From Hyphomicrobiales bacterium (GTDB lineage Bacteria > Pseudomonadota > Alphaproteobacteria > Rhizobiales > Beijerinckiaceae), in assembly GCA_026400535.1 (NCBI GenBank), contig JAPLOU010000047.1, forward strand, positions 23,088-87,087: a stretch of DNA of 64,000 nt. Reading direction: 5' to 3'. Numbering within the stretch: position 1 is the first letter of the stretch; every line of letters begins with the position of its first letter. Position numbers and translations under genes: made by a program. This document shows, piece by piece, positions 50,029 through 58,506 of the stretch. The notes below the pieces were generated by a model. It was not told the origin of the DNA and ran no database searches. It was given only the letters and a program-made list of their open reading frames with translations.

Positions 50029-50559
50029 TCACAGGCTTGCGGCTGCCCGCGCCGCCTGATCGTATTGACCCGAGAGTGTCCTGAGCTCCGCCGCGATGCC
50101 CGAGAGTTTTTCTGCGTCCACGCCTGTTCCGACCACGGACTTGACCAAAAGCGCCTCGCGCACCTCACGGTAACGCGTGCAGAGCGCTTCTCCCGCAGCT
50201 GTCACCTGGACGGTCTTTTCCTTGCCGAGGCGGCCTGCCTTGACCAGCTTGAGCTTCTCGAGCTTCTTCAGCGAGTAGCTGACCACATGGGTGTCCTCGA
50301 TGTTGAGCACGAGGCAGACATCGGCAAGGCGCTTGGCTTTGCCGCGATGATTGACGTTGTGCATCACCAGCACATCAAGCGGCGACAGGTCGGGCATGCC
50401 TCCCGCCGCCATGCAGCGCACCATCCAGCGGTTGAACGCGTGCACGGTCATGATCATGCCGAACTCGAACTCGGAGAGCGCCGGCAGCGCCCCCGAGGCG
50501 AGATGGCCCGATGATACGATCGGGCCAAGACCAGATTGAGGGCCAGACGGACCTGACAT
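50029..50559 (-). CDS. MarR-type winged-helix regulator
   Basis: A 176-residue predicted transcription factor. The DNA-binding part lies at about residues 50-130: LSPLDVLVMHNVNHRGKAKRLADVCLVLNIEDTHVVSYSLKKLEKL and a wing LGKEKTVQVT. Its N-terminal 25 residues are Gly/Pro/Ser-rich. I chose the ATG at 50559 (MSGPSGPQSG). It lies downstream of the TRAP transporter genes on the same strand (90-base gap), so it may control them, though this is only positional evidence. Confidence 0.78.
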   Translation of the reverse strand: MSGPSGPQSGLGPIVSSGHLASGALPALSEFEFGMIMTVHAFNRWMVRCMAAGGMPDLSPLDVLVMHNVNHRGKAKRLADVCLVLNIEDTHVVSYSLKKLEKLKLVKAGRLGKEKTVQVTAAGEALCTRYREVREALLVKSVVGTGVDAEKLSGIAAELRTLSGQYDQAARAAASL

Positions 50560-50648
50560 GCTGCCTCCGCAAGATGTTGACGCCGCCACGGACGGACCGT
50601 GACGGCGCAATCACAATGCCTGCGGAAGCTGACGCCTCCGCCGCATTC

Positions 50649-51638
50649 TCACTTGACCTTCTTGAACGCTTCCACGACGGCCTGGCCATCGGCGCCGGCC
50701 TTCTTCAGCCAGTCGGCGGTAAGCTGCTCGCCGAGCTTGGCGAGGCCTTCCTTGAAGGCTGGCGAAGGCGGCAGCACCTTCATGCCCTTGGCGGCCAGTT
50801 CCTTGAGGTACCAGTCGGTCTTCTCTTCCGACACGCGCCGACCGCGCGCCTCGGCATCGGCGGCGGCCTTCAGAAGCGCATCCTGAGTGGCCTTGTCGAG
50901 CGCATTGAACGCGGCCTTGTTGACGAAAGTGATGTTGTTCGGGATCCACGCCTGGGTGTCGTAGAAGTGGCTCAGGGACTCCCAGACCTTTGTGTCATAG
51001 CCGGTGGCGCCAGACGACATGAAGCTGTCGGCCACGCCGGTTGCGAGCGCCTGAGGCAATTCGGCCGCCTGTATCGTCAACGGCTGGGCGCCAACCAATT
51101 CGGCGATCCGGGCGGTTCCGACGTTGTAGGCCCGCCATTTCAGCCCGCGCATGTCAGCAACAGTGTTCAGTTCCTTCTTGGCATAGATGCCCTGCGACGG
51201 CCACGGAACAGCCATCAAAACCATCAAGCCCTGCGCATCCAGCGCCTTGGAAATCTGCGGCTTGGCCACCTCCCAGAGCTTCTTCGACTCGCTGAGCGAC
51301 GTCGCAAGGAACGGCACCACGTCGATGCCGAACAGGGCGTTCTCGTTCTCATGGATCGAAATCAGGACCTCCCCGATCTGCGCCTGACCGGTGGCGACTG
51401 CACGCTTGATCTCGGGCGCCTTGAACAGGGAGGCATTCCCGTGAACGGTGATCTGCAGCTTGCCGCTGGTCAGCCGCTCCACATCCTTGGCGAACTCCAC
51501 CAGGTTTTCGGTGTGAAAATTGCTGTTCGCATAGGCTGCAGGCAGGTTCCACTTGGTCTGGGCCATGGCCGGCACCGAGGCCAGCAGAAACCCGGCAGTG
51601 GCCAGTGCGGTGGTTGCGAGAATGTTTCGGCGGTTCAT
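50649..51638 (-). CDS. dctP: TRAP transporter substrate-binding protein DctP
   Basis: A 329-residue periplasmic solute-binding protein of the TRAP type. The N-terminus MNRRNILATTALATAGFLLASVPAMAQ looks like a Tat or Sec signal. The DctP pattern includes KWNLPAAYANSNFHTENLVEF, GLKWRAYNVGTARIAELVGAQPLTIQAAELPQAL and the Arg that contacts carboxylates (KWRAYN region). TRAP systems import organic acids with sodium. The ligand is unknown. Third gene of a dctQ-dctM-dctP unit (upstream to downstream); the gene symbol states family only. Confidence 0.88.
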   Translation of the reverse strand: MNRRNILATTALATAGFLLASVPAMAQTKWNLPAAYANSNFHTENLVEFAKDVERLTSGKLQITVHGNASLFKAPEIKRAVATGQAQIGEVLISIHENENALFGIDVVPFLATSLSESKKLWEVAKPQISKALDAQGLMVLMAVPWPSQGIYAKKELNTVADMRGLKWRAYNVGTARIAELVGAQPLTIQAAELPQALATGVADSFMSSGATGYDTKVWESLSHFYDTQAWIPNNITFVNKAAFNALDKATQDALLKAAADAEARGRRVSEEKTDWYLKELAAKGMKVLPPSPAFKEGLAKLGEQLTADWLKKAGADGQAVVEAFKKVK

Positions 51639-51692
51639 GTTTTGCTCCTCCACGAGCTGTTGCAAAGGCAGTTCACTGGCAGTCTTGCGCAC

Positions 51693-53006
51693 TCAACCGG
51701 GGAAAACCAGTCGAGGCAGCCACATCACGAGGCCGGGGAAGACCGTGACAATCGCCACGGCCACGATCAGAAGAAAGAAGAACGGCAAGGATGCCTGGGC
51801 CACAAAGTTCGAGTCCTTGCCTGACATGGTCTGCAGAACGAACAGATTGAAGCCCACCGGCGGTGAAATCTCGGCCATTTCGACCACCAGAACCATGAAG
51901 ATGCCGAACCAGATGAGGTTGAAGCCAGCCTTTTCGATCATCGGCAGCACGACGGCAGTGGTCAGCACGATCATCGAAATACCGTCCAGCGCAGTACCCA
52001 GAATGATGTACATGATGGTGAGGACCGCAATCAGGGCATAGGGGCTCAGCTGCAGCCCATCGACCCAGGCGGCGAGCGCGTTCGGGATCCCGGTATAGCC
52101 CATCGACTGCTTCATGAAAGCAGCGCCGGCCAGGATCAGCATGATCATGCAGGTGACCTTCACCGTGCCCATCACGCTCTGCCAGAAGCTTTCCCGGGTC
52201 AGGAAGCCTTGCGAGGCGGCAATCGCGAAAGAGCCAATGACGCCCCAGGCAGCGCACTCGGTTGCGGTCGCCCATCCGGCACCGAGGGCTACGAAGACCA
52301 GCAGGATCAGCAGGGAGACGGGGATGAGGTTCTTCGATTCGCGCAGTTTCGCGCGGAACGTCATCGCCGGCTCCGCGGGGGGCGCCTTGTGCGGATAGAG
52401 CATATGCCAGCCGGCGATGTAACCGCTGTAGAGCAGCATCACCAGTGCTCCCGGAATGAAGCCGGCCAGGAAGACCTGGATGATGGAAACATTGGCGGCG
52501 ACCGCATAGATCACCATCGTGATCGACGGCGGGATCAGGATGCCGAGCGTGCCGGCGCCCGCAAGCGAGCCCAGCGCCATCTTCTCATCATATCCCCGGC
52601 GGGTGAGTTCCGGCAGCGCGATCTTGGCGACGGTGGCTGTCGTCGCCGCCGAGGAGCCTGACACCGACCCGAACAGGCCCGAGGCGAGCACGTTGACATG
52701 CATCAGGCGCCCGGGGATGGCGTTCAACCAGGGGGCGAGCCCCCGAAACATTTCCTCGGACAGCTTTGTCCGGAACAGGATCTCGCCCATCCAGATGAAC
52801 AGGGGAAGGGCCGCCAACTCCCATGATGCCGAGTTACCCCAGATGGTCGTTGCCAGGACCGATCCTGCGGGGATGTTGCCGGCGACAAACTGCATGCCGA
52901 CAAAGCCGGTGGCGAGCAGCGCGATGGCAATCCAGACGCCGCCCAGTAGCAGCAGCATCAGGAAGCCGAGGAGCAGGACGGAGATTGAGACAAGGTCCAT
53001 GGTCAC
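51693..53006 (-). CDS. dctM: TRAP transporter large permease DctM
   Basis: A 437-residue integral membrane protein with about 12 hydrophobic helices, the sodium-coupled channel of a TRAP importer. Family segments are GLFGSVSGSSAATTATVAKIALPELTRRGYD, LGILIPPSITMVIYAV and EISPPVGFNLFVL. It overlaps dctQ by four bases (ATGA) and precedes dctP by 54 bases. Together the three genes form a complete tripartite transporter. Confidence 0.92.
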   Translation of the reverse strand: MTMDLVSISVLLLGFLMLLLLGGVWIAIALLATGFVGMQFVAGNIPAGSVLATTIWGNSASWELAALPLFIWMGEILFRTKLSEEMFRGLAPWLNAIPGRLMHVNVLASGLFGSVSGSSAATTATVAKIALPELTRRGYDEKMALGSLAGAGTLGILIPPSITMVIYAVAANVSIIQVFLAGFIPGALVMLLYSGYIAGWHMLYPHKAPPAEPAMTFRAKLRESKNLIPVSLLILLVFVALGAGWATATECAAWGVIGSFAIAASQGFLTRESFWQSVMGTVKVTCMIMLILAGAAFMKQSMGYTGIPNALAAWVDGLQLSPYALIAVLTIMYIILGTALDGISMIVLTTAVVLPMIEKAGFNLIWFGIFMVLVVEMAEISPPVGFNLFVLQTMSGKDSNFVAQASLPFFFLLIVAVAIVTVFPGLVMWLPRLVFPG

Positions 53007-53548
53007 ACCGCGCTCTGGATGGCCTGCTCGATGACCTCTTCGGCGGTCTTCGGCTTCGGCTTTTCGTAGCGCGGCAGCCCGCCTCGCAGGACGTGAACGA
53101 GTTCGTCAACCATCGCCAAGGTCAGCAGGACAAGTCCTCCGCAATAGGCCAGTTGCGGGATCCAGAGCGGCACCGGCACGACGCCCGTGGCCCGATCGTT
53201 CAGCACCCAGGAAAACTGCGTGAAGATCACGCTATGCCAGGCGAAGAAACCGACAAAGCCGATGGCGATCAGCAGACAGACGATTTCGATGATCTGCTTG
53301 GTGCGGCCCTCGAAACGGTCGACCAGGAGGCCGACGCGGATCATGTCCCCTGACTTGAACGTGTAGGCAAGGCCCAGGAACGACATGGCTGCCATCGACC
53401 AGGCCGCGAAATCATCGCCGGATGGAATGTTGATGCCGAGGGGCCTGCCGAGCGACATCACCATCATGATAACCAGGATGATGACCAGAAACACGCCGGC
53501 CAGCATACCCGCGCCGAGATAAACCAAGTCCAGCCCCTTGCGCAGCAT
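53003..53548 (-). CDS. dctQ: TRAP transporter small permease DctQ
   Basis: A 181-residue membrane protein with four predicted helices, the small subunit of a TRAP transporter. Helices lie near residues 10-35, 50-70, 90-110 and 130-155, with WSMAAMSFLGLAYTFKSGDMIRVGLLVDRF typical of the family. I chose the ATG at 53548 (MLRKGLDLV); an in-frame start at 53581 is possible. First gene of the unit, with an AT-rich promoter region upstream. Confidence 0.85.
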   Translation of the reverse strand: MLRKGLDLVYLGAGMLAGVFLVIILVIMMVMSLGRPLGINIPSGDDFAAWSMAAMSFLGLAYTFKSGDMIRVGLLVDRFEGRTKQIIEIVCLLIAIGFVGFFAWHSVIFTQFSWVLNDRATGVVPVPLWIPQLAYCGGLVLLTLAMVDELVHVLRGGLPRYEKPKPKTAEEVIEQAIQSAV

Positions 53549-53689
53549 CGTCCCCCCTTGCGCCGCTGGCAGTCCGGACAACCTTTCGGGTCATCTTTGG
53601 ACCCAGATCACGGGCAACGCCTCTGATTGTTGCGCAATCTGGCCAGCTTGGGCAAGCTAACAATCAACGGCATTTTGTCAATAATTTAT

Positions 53690-53705
53690 CGATGATATTT
53701 CATCG
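53690..53705. promoter_or_regulatory. dyad operator candidate upstream of the TRAP unit
   Basis: CGATGA-TATT-TCATCG is a perfect six-base inverted repeat with four-base spacer in a locally AT-rich patch (53660-53710). On the gene strand a TTGACA lies at about 53680-53675. Together these look like a repressed promoter for dctQMP, about 130 bases upstream of dctQ. Confidence 0.4.
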
Positions 53706-53961
53706 AAGAGCGCAGCGACCGGCGGTTCCGCCAGTCGTCCGGTGCGCTCCCGTGCGGGCTTTGCAAGCGCGGGCGGACTCGACCGCGCCGGGCGCGCCCC
53801 ATTCCGGGGCCAAGCCCCGTGGCGGGCCGGCGACCCGCACGGTGCTGTGTGCGGCCGCGCGAACCGGACGATGTGCGCAGCAGGCGCCGGACGTCACGCC
53901 GCGCGGGTTGTCGACAACACGGACGCACACAGGTTAGCCTGTCCGTTCAGTTGACCGTCAC
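53706..53961. other. GC-rich gap without a recognised gene
   Basis: About 255 bases of very GC-rich sequence between the TRAP promoter region and pgsA. Open frames occur by chance on both strands because of the composition. I see no gene, repeat or RNA. Confidence 0.5.
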
Positions 53962-53985
53962 ATGACATCCCTATTGTGTAGCACC

Positions 53986-54609
53986 ATGACGATTCTGCCC
54001 GACAGTGTGAGGAAGCCCGGGCCGTTTTCGGTACCGAACCTGCTCACCTATGGGCGCATCCTTGCCATCCCCGCAGTGGTCGCCTTGCTGTTCTGGCCAC
54101 GCGAGGACTGGGTGCGCTGGATTGCGCTGGCGATCTACATCATCGCAGCCATCACCGATTATTTCGATGGCTACCTGGCCCGCGCCTGGCATCAGCAGTC
54201 AGCTATCGGACGCATGCTGGATCCCATCGCTGACAAGCTCCTGATCGCGTCTTGCCTGCTGATGCTGGCGGCGGACGAAACAATCTCGGGCTTCTCGCTC
54301 TGGGCGGCGATCATCATCCTGTGCCGGGAAATCTTGGTCTCGGGCCTGCGCGAGTTTCTCGCCGAACTCAAGGTCTCCGTCCCGGTCAGCAATGTTGCCA
54401 AATGGAAGACCGCGGCACAGCTCGTGGCGGTCGGCTTTCTGATCGCCGGACCGGCCGGCGAGGTTATCCTGCCGGGCACGGTCTTGATCGGGCTTGTCCT
54501 GCTCTGGATCGCTGCCGTCCTGACCATCTACACGGGCTGGGACTATCTGCGCTCGGGCATACGCCACATGGTGGCGGAAGACGAGCAGAATGCCGGGAAG
54601 AAGCTGTGA
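53986..54609 (+). CDS. pgsA: CDP-diacylglycerol-glycerol-3-phosphate phosphatidyltransferase
   Basis: A 207-residue membrane enzyme making phosphatidylglycerol phosphate. The CDP-alcohol phosphotransferase motif (DGxxAR-G-DxxxD type) is seen as ITDYFDGYLARAWHQQSAIGRMLDPIADKL near residue 60. NLLTYGRILAIPAVVALLF precedes it. The start at 53986 (MTILPDSVRK) is chosen over 53962. moaD starts by a four-base overlap, and the pgsA-moaD-moaE order is common in Hyphomicrobiales. Confidence 0.95.
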   Translation: MTILPDSVRKPGPFSVPNLLTYGRILAIPAVVALLFWPREDWVRWIALAIYIIAAITDYFDGYLARAWHQQSAIGRMLDPIADKLLIASCLLMLAADETISGFSLWAAIIILCREILVSGLREFLAELKVSVPVSNVAKWKTAAQLVAVGFLIAGPAGEVILPGTVLIGLVLLWIAAVLTIYTGWDYLRSGIRHMVAEDEQNAGKKL

Positions 54610-54860
54610 CGAAGCTGGTCTATTTCGCCTGGGTGCGCGAACGCGTCGGCAAGGCTGACGAAACGGTCGCATTGCCTGCGGGCCTTGTCACCGTCGCCGA
54701 TCTGCTGGCCTGGCAGCAGACGCGCGGCGAGGAATATGCGCATGCCTTCGCGCCAGCCTCTGTCATCCGCGTCGCGCTCGACAGACGGCACGCGGCCCAT
54801 GACGCGCCCATCGCAGGCGCCGGCGAAATCGCCTTCTTTCCGCCGATGACGGGGGGATGA
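54606..54860 (+). CDS. moaD: molybdopterin synthase sulfur-carrier subunit MoaD
   Basis: An 84-residue ubiquitin-like protein that carries the thiocarboxylate sulfur for molybdopterin synthesis. It starts with GTG overlapping the pgsA stop (GTGA). The sequence TKLVYFAWVRERVGKADETV leads to the required C-terminal Gly-Gly in EIAFFPPMTGG. It partners MoaE, whose gene begins two bases later. Confidence 0.93.
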   Translation: MTKLVYFAWVRERVGKADETVALPAGLVTVADLLAWQQTRGEEYAHAFAPASVIRVALDRRHAAHDAPIAGAGEIAFFPPMTGG

Positions 54861-54861
54861 C

Positions 54862-55332
54862 GTGCACGTGTCGTCAAATCCGTCGTACACCATCCGGATC
54901 CAGTCCGGGCCTTTCGACATCCCCGCCGAGACGGCGCGGCTGACCTCGGGGCGCGCCGACATTGGCGGCATCGTCACCTTCACCGGCCTGTGCCGCGACG
55001 AGGGTGGGCGGCTGAAGGCGTTGGAGCTCGAGCATTATCCCGACATGGCCGAAGAGGAGATCGCCCGCGTCGCCGAAACCGCTCTGGCCCGCTGGCCACT
55101 GATGGGGCTCACCGCGATCCACCGGTATGGCTTGATCAAACCCGGTGAGGACATCGTGCTGGTGCTCGCCGCCTCCGCCCACCGCCGCGCGGCGTTTGAG
55201 GCCGCAGACTTCATGATGGATTATCTCAAGACCCGCGCCCCGTTCTGGAAGCGCGAGCACCTGCTGGACGGGTCAATCGGCGGCTGGGTCGAGGCCAAGG
55301 CCGAGGATGACGCTGCCGCCGCACGCTGGTAG
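54862..55332 (+). CDS. moaE: molybdopterin synthase catalytic subunit MoaE
   Basis: A 156-residue catalytic subunit that inserts two sulfurs into precursor Z. Conserved pieces are IGGIVTFTGLCRDEG, LELEHYPDMAEEEI, IHRYGLIKPGEDIVLVLAASAHRRAAFEAADF and the catalytic Lys segment LKTRAPFWKREHL. The start codon is GTG at 54862 or 54868. Last gene of the pgsA-moaDE unit. Confidence 0.94.
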   Translation: MHVSSNPSYTIRIQSGPFDIPAETARLTSGRADIGGIVTFTGLCRDEGGRLKALELEHYPDMAEEEIARVAETALARWPLMGLTAIHRYGLIKPGEDIVLVLAASAHRRAAFEAADFMMDYLKTRAPFWKREHLLDGSIGGWVEAKAEDDAAAARW

Positions 55333-55519
55333 CCGCAGCGACACAATACCCGGCATCCTCGTCCTGGGCTGGTTCAAGGATGAGCTCCAGAGAAGCACGA
55401 CCTTGGACCCATCCTTGACAATCTCAGAATGAGGTTTGTGACAAGCAGCCGGATTGCCTTGTTGCGCGCTCACCAAGGCAACACGCGCGCACCATCAGCT
55501 CTTGCCGCCCTCTCTCCCG
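55333..55519. other. intergenic, nothing recognised
   Basis: Short gap after moaE before the DUF1003 remnant. No gene or clear terminator was seen. Confidence 0.4.
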
Positions 55520-55950
55520 CTGTCTTGAGCAAGAGCCATGAAACTGGTCATGATTGTCATGAAGCGCCATGATCTTGAGCTCGGCCTTCAGGTTGACCTC
55601 GTGGTCGAGCTGCGCCTCGATCCGGCCCTTCGCCTCCTGCTGGTTCCGGCTTACCATAATGAACGGTGCCTGGATGGCAGCGGTCATCGGCAGGATCAGA
55701 TTCAGGACGCGTTAAGGATCGGGGCAAAAGCGCACCTCGCTGGCCATCAATCATGCGCTCAGCAGCGCCCATGCAGCGAGGAAGACGCCGCATTTGCTGA
55801 CCAAGAACCACGACCCGCCCCCTTTGGCGACGTTGTCGCAAAGATGCTCGCCGAACGCCATCCCCGCATCATCGTTCTGGCTGGCATTGCGCGACGCGAG
55901 CCGCCTCTGGGCAATGTGCATGATCGCGGCTCTGGGTCTCGCTTGGACGC
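55520..55950 (-). pseudogene. decayed DUF1003-family membrane protein
   Basis: On the minus strand the family order is visible in pieces: HIAQRRLASRNASQNDDAGMAFGEHL, then DNVAKGGGSWFLVSKCGVFLAAWALLSA, a stop, then after a frame change LNLILPMTAAIQAPFIMVSRNQQEAKGRIEAQLDHEVNLKAEL. DUF1003 proteins have two membrane helices and an unknown role. The stop, shift and missing helix residues show it is dead. The remaining 170 bases to ilvE hold nothing I recognise. Confidence 0.75.
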
Positions 55951-56121
55951 TCGACGCTGCTTTCGGGACGTTCATGGCCAAGGCGCGGACGCATTCGTCC
56001 GGGATGGAGTTCTGCAGCAGGTCAGCAGGAGAACCGGGCACAGTGCCGTGCGAGCCGCACGGTTCCGGCGCGAAGAAGCCCGATCACTCCGCAGGGCCGG
56101 AGCGGCTTGAAGCCGTTCCCC

Positions 56122-57009
56122 TCAGGCCAGCCTGCTTTTCGGCTTAACAGCGTCCGAATAGGCCTCAACCAGCGCACGGCTCATGTTGCCGGGCGTGAAT
56201 GTGTAGGGCCCGACCTCGGACACCGGTGTGACCTCGGCCGCCGAACCGACGATGAAGCACTCGTTGAAGGTCGCAAGTTCCTCCGGCATGATCCGTCGCT
56301 CGACCACCTCCATGCCCTGCTGCCTGGCGATGGCGATCACGGTCTGCCGTGTCAGGCCATTGAGGAAGCAGTCGGCAATCGGGGTGTGGATCACGCCATC
56401 CTTGATGAAGAAGATGTTGGCGCCGGTGCATTCGGCCACGCGGCCCTGCCAGTCGAGCATCATCGCATCAGCGTAGCCCTTCTTCTCGGCCTTGTGCTTG
56501 GAGATGGTGCAGATCATGTAAAGTCCGGCCGCCTTGGCATGCACCGGCGCACATTGCGGATCAGGGCGGCGATAATCGGCGATGTCGAGGCGGATGCCCT
56601 TCATCTTGGTTTCGATGTCGAACATCGACGGCCAGACCCAGGTCGCGATCGCCACGTGGATCTTGCTGTGCTGCGCAGCGACGGCCATCATCTCCGAGCC
56701 GCGCCAGGCGACAGGCCGGACATATTGGTCGCCGCCGCCGGACAGGCGCACGACCTCGTCCTTGGCCGCGTTGAGTTCCTCGACCGAATACGGAATGTCG
56801 AAATCCATCAACTCGGCTGACTTGCGAAAGCGGATCGAATGCTCGGTCGACTTGAAGATGACCCCGCCATAGGCCCGCTCACCCTCGAAGACACACGAGC
56901 CGTAGTGCAGGCCATGGGTGAGCACATGCACCTTGGCGTCGCGCCACGGGATGATCTTGCCATCCATCCAGATGACGCCGTCACGGTCGTCGAAAGGAAT
57001 GATCGCCAT
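56122..57009 (-). CDS. ilvE: branched-chain amino acid aminotransferase
   Basis: A 295-residue fold-type IV PLP enzyme that makes Leu, Ile and Val from their keto acids. N-terminal WMDGKIIPWRDAKVHVLTHGLHYGSCVFEGERAYGG and RFRKSAELMDFDIPYS are typical. The PLP Lys is in the SKHKAEKKGYADAMMLDWQG region and GANIFFIKDGVIHTP follows. It is divergent from petP, and a perfect hairpin lies in its leader. Confidence 0.95.
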   Translation of the reverse strand: MAIIPFDDRDGVIWMDGKIIPWRDAKVHVLTHGLHYGSCVFEGERAYGGVIFKSTEHSIRFRKSAELMDFDIPYSVEELNAAKDEVVRLSGGGDQYVRPVAWRGSEMMAVAAQHSKIHVAIATWVWPSMFDIETKMKGIRLDIADYRRPDPQCAPVHAKAAGLYMICTISKHKAEKKGYADAMMLDWQGRVAECTGANIFFIKDGVIHTPIADCFLNGLTRQTVIAIARQQGMEVVERRIMPEELATFNECFIVGSAAEVTPVSEVGPYTFTPGNMSRALVEAYSDAVKPKSRLA

Positions 57010-57073
57010 GTGCTGCTGCCTCCCGGTTGTCGCCGCGTGCTGGATACGGCATTGTTATGATTGGGCCTTGCAT

Positions 57074-57096
57074 ACGGGACCGGACGCCGGTCCCGT
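57074..57096 (-). promoter_or_regulatory. perfect hairpin in the ilvE leader region
   Basis: ACGGGACCGG (57074-57083) pairs with CCGGTCCCGT (57087-57096) over a three-base loop, 65 bases upstream of the ilvE start. No T-run follows. It may be an mRNA leader structure or a protein-binding palindrome. It is too far from petP to be part of the dyad there. Confidence 0.4.
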
Positions 57097-57196
57097 GTCA
57101 TCGCAGGGCTCTGATCCATGATCCTGTGCGCCGAACGGGCCCTGTTCGGACATTTCATGTCTCATTGCTGGCTTGACGGGTAACGAACCAACTGAG

Positions 57197-57219
57197 ATAT
57201 GTCAATAAGGCTGACATAT
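57197..57219. promoter_or_regulatory. dyad operator in the petP promoter
   Basis: ATATGTCA (57197-57204) and TGACATAT (57212-57219) form a perfect 8-base inverted repeat with a seven-base spacer, giving half-site centres 15 bases apart. It overlaps the candidate -10 region of a TTGACG-17-GATATG promoter (57173-57201) and lies 14 bases before the petP ATG. Size and spacing fit a MarR dimer, so autoregulation by PetP is likely. Confidence 0.6.
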
Positions 57220-57232
57220 ATGGGAGGCCTCC

Positions 57233-57772
57233 ATGACAGACCCCGGCTTCGCCCGATCGGCACTGGCCGCCAGAGATGAGCGCGCGGCGGCGCCCCTTGA
57301 GCAAGCCTCCGCTCCTGTTCCGTATGAATTGATCGAGCTGTTCTTCTTCGCCTACCGCGACTTCGTCAGTGACCCCGACAGGCTGCTGTCCGAACTCGAT
57401 TTCGGGCGCGCGCACCATCGTGTGCTGCACTTCGTCGACCGCAATCCGGGACTGACGATCGCCGAGTTGCTCGATATTCTCAAGATCACCAAGCAGAGCC
57501 TGAACCGGGTCCTGAAGGAACTGGTCGAAAAATCCTTCATCGAAGTCGCGACAGGCACACTGGACCGCCGCCAGCGGCACCTGCACACCACGCCGATGGG
57601 CCATGCCCTTGCCGCAAGGCTGGCCACCTTGCAAGGTGAACGGATCCGCGCAGCTCTCGCCACCCTGCCGGCAGGCGGGCAGGCCGCGGTCGAGGCCTAC
57701 CTCTCCGCCATCATCGATGCCGACGAGCGCAGGCGTGTCCTGTCCCGCATCCGCAAGGAGCCGGTCGGTTGA
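57233..57772 (+). CDS. petP: MarR-family regulator PetP
   Basis: A 179-residue winged-helix protein. The DNA-binding region is ELDFGRAHHRVLHFVDRNPGLTIAELLDILKITKQSLNRVLKELVEKSFI, with an Arg-rich wing (LDRRQRHLHTT). In Rhodobacter capsulatus, petP and petR lie together beside the cytochrome bc1 genes, and PetR is needed for their expression. The same pair lies here, 5 kb from petABC. The start follows a GGGAGG ribosome site, and the stop overlaps petR by four bases (ATGA). The symbol rests on this arrangement. Confidence 0.82.
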   Translation: MTDPGFARSALAARDERAAAPLEQASAPVPYELIELFFFAYRDFVSDPDRLLSELDFGRAHHRVLHFVDRNPGLTIAELLDILKITKQSLNRVLKELVEKSFIEVATGTLDRRQRHLHTTPMGHALAARLATLQGERIRAALATLPAGGQAAVEAYLSAIIDADERRRVLSRIRKEPVG

Positions 57773-58503
57773 TGGCCCGGACACCGCGCGAACCGCTGGC
57801 CGATGAGGCCCCGCACATTTTGGTCATCGACGATGACCGGCGTCTGCGCGAACTGCTGGCGCGCTTCCTGACGGACAACGGCTTTCGCGTAACGGCGGCC
57901 GCCAATGCCTCGGTTGCGGACGGGCATCTGCAGCATCTCACTTTCGATGCGCTCGTGCTTGATGTGATGATGCCCGGTGAAAGCGGCTTCGACTTCGCAA
58001 GGCGGCTGCGCCAGAGCTCGGGCGTGCCGATCCTGATGCTGACCGCCCGCGCCAACAGCCAGGACCGGATCACCGGCCTTGAGCTCGGCGTCGACGACTA
58101 TCTGACCAAACCCTTCGAACCGCGCGAACTGGTGCTGCGGCTGACCAATGTGCTCAAGCGCAACCAGCGCTCGGCCACGGCGAACGAGGCGGCGAAACGC
58201 CCCGAATTCGTCAAGTTCGGCAGCTTCATCTATTGGCTCGACCGGGGCGAACTGCGCAAGGGCGACGAGACCATCCGCCTGACCGAGCGCGAGCGTGACA
58301 TCCTGTCGATCCTCTCGGCGCGGCAAGGCGAGCCGGTATCGCGTGATGAACTGAGCGGCGGCGAGGAAGGACCGGCAAACGAGCGCACGGTTGACGTGCA
58401 GATCAACCGGCTGCGCCGCAAGATCGAGCGCGACCCCGCCGACCCGCTCCTTCTGCAGACGGTCCGCAGCGTCGGCTATCGCCTTGTGATCGACAGGATC
58501 TGA
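57769..58503 (+). CDS. petR: OmpR-family response regulator PetR
   Basis: A 244-residue two-component regulator. The receiver domain has ILVIDDDRRLRELL with acidic pocket residues, the phosphorylated D65 in ALVLDVMMPGESG and a Lys in YLTKPFEPRELVL. The C-terminal winged helix (residues 150-244) ends NERTVDVQINRLRRKIERDP and VRSVGYRLV. It is coupled to petP by ATGA and followed after three bases by a histidine kinase. It may control petABC, as in Rhodobacter. Confidence 0.88.
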   Translation: MMARTPREPLADEAPHILVIDDDRRLRELLARFLTDNGFRVTAAANASVADGHLQHLTFDALVLDVMMPGESGFDFARRLRQSSGVPILMLTARANSQDRITGLELGVDDYLTKPFEPRELVLRLTNVLKRNQRSATANEAAKRPEFVKFGSFIYWLDRGELRKGDETIRLTERERDILSILSARQGEPVSRDELSGGEEGPANERTVDVQINRLRRKIERDPADPLLLQTVRSVGYRLVIDRI

Positions 58504-58506
58504 GAC

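Noticed and set aside
50511..51824. A 437-codon open frame on the plus strand across dctP
   Set aside because: Antisense to the TRAP binding protein. Composition is shadow-like and no domain is seen.
53700..53940. Short overlapping open frames in both directions upstream of pgsA
   Set aside because: Extremely GC-rich region where stop codons are rare. No ribosome site, codon bias or homology supports a gene.
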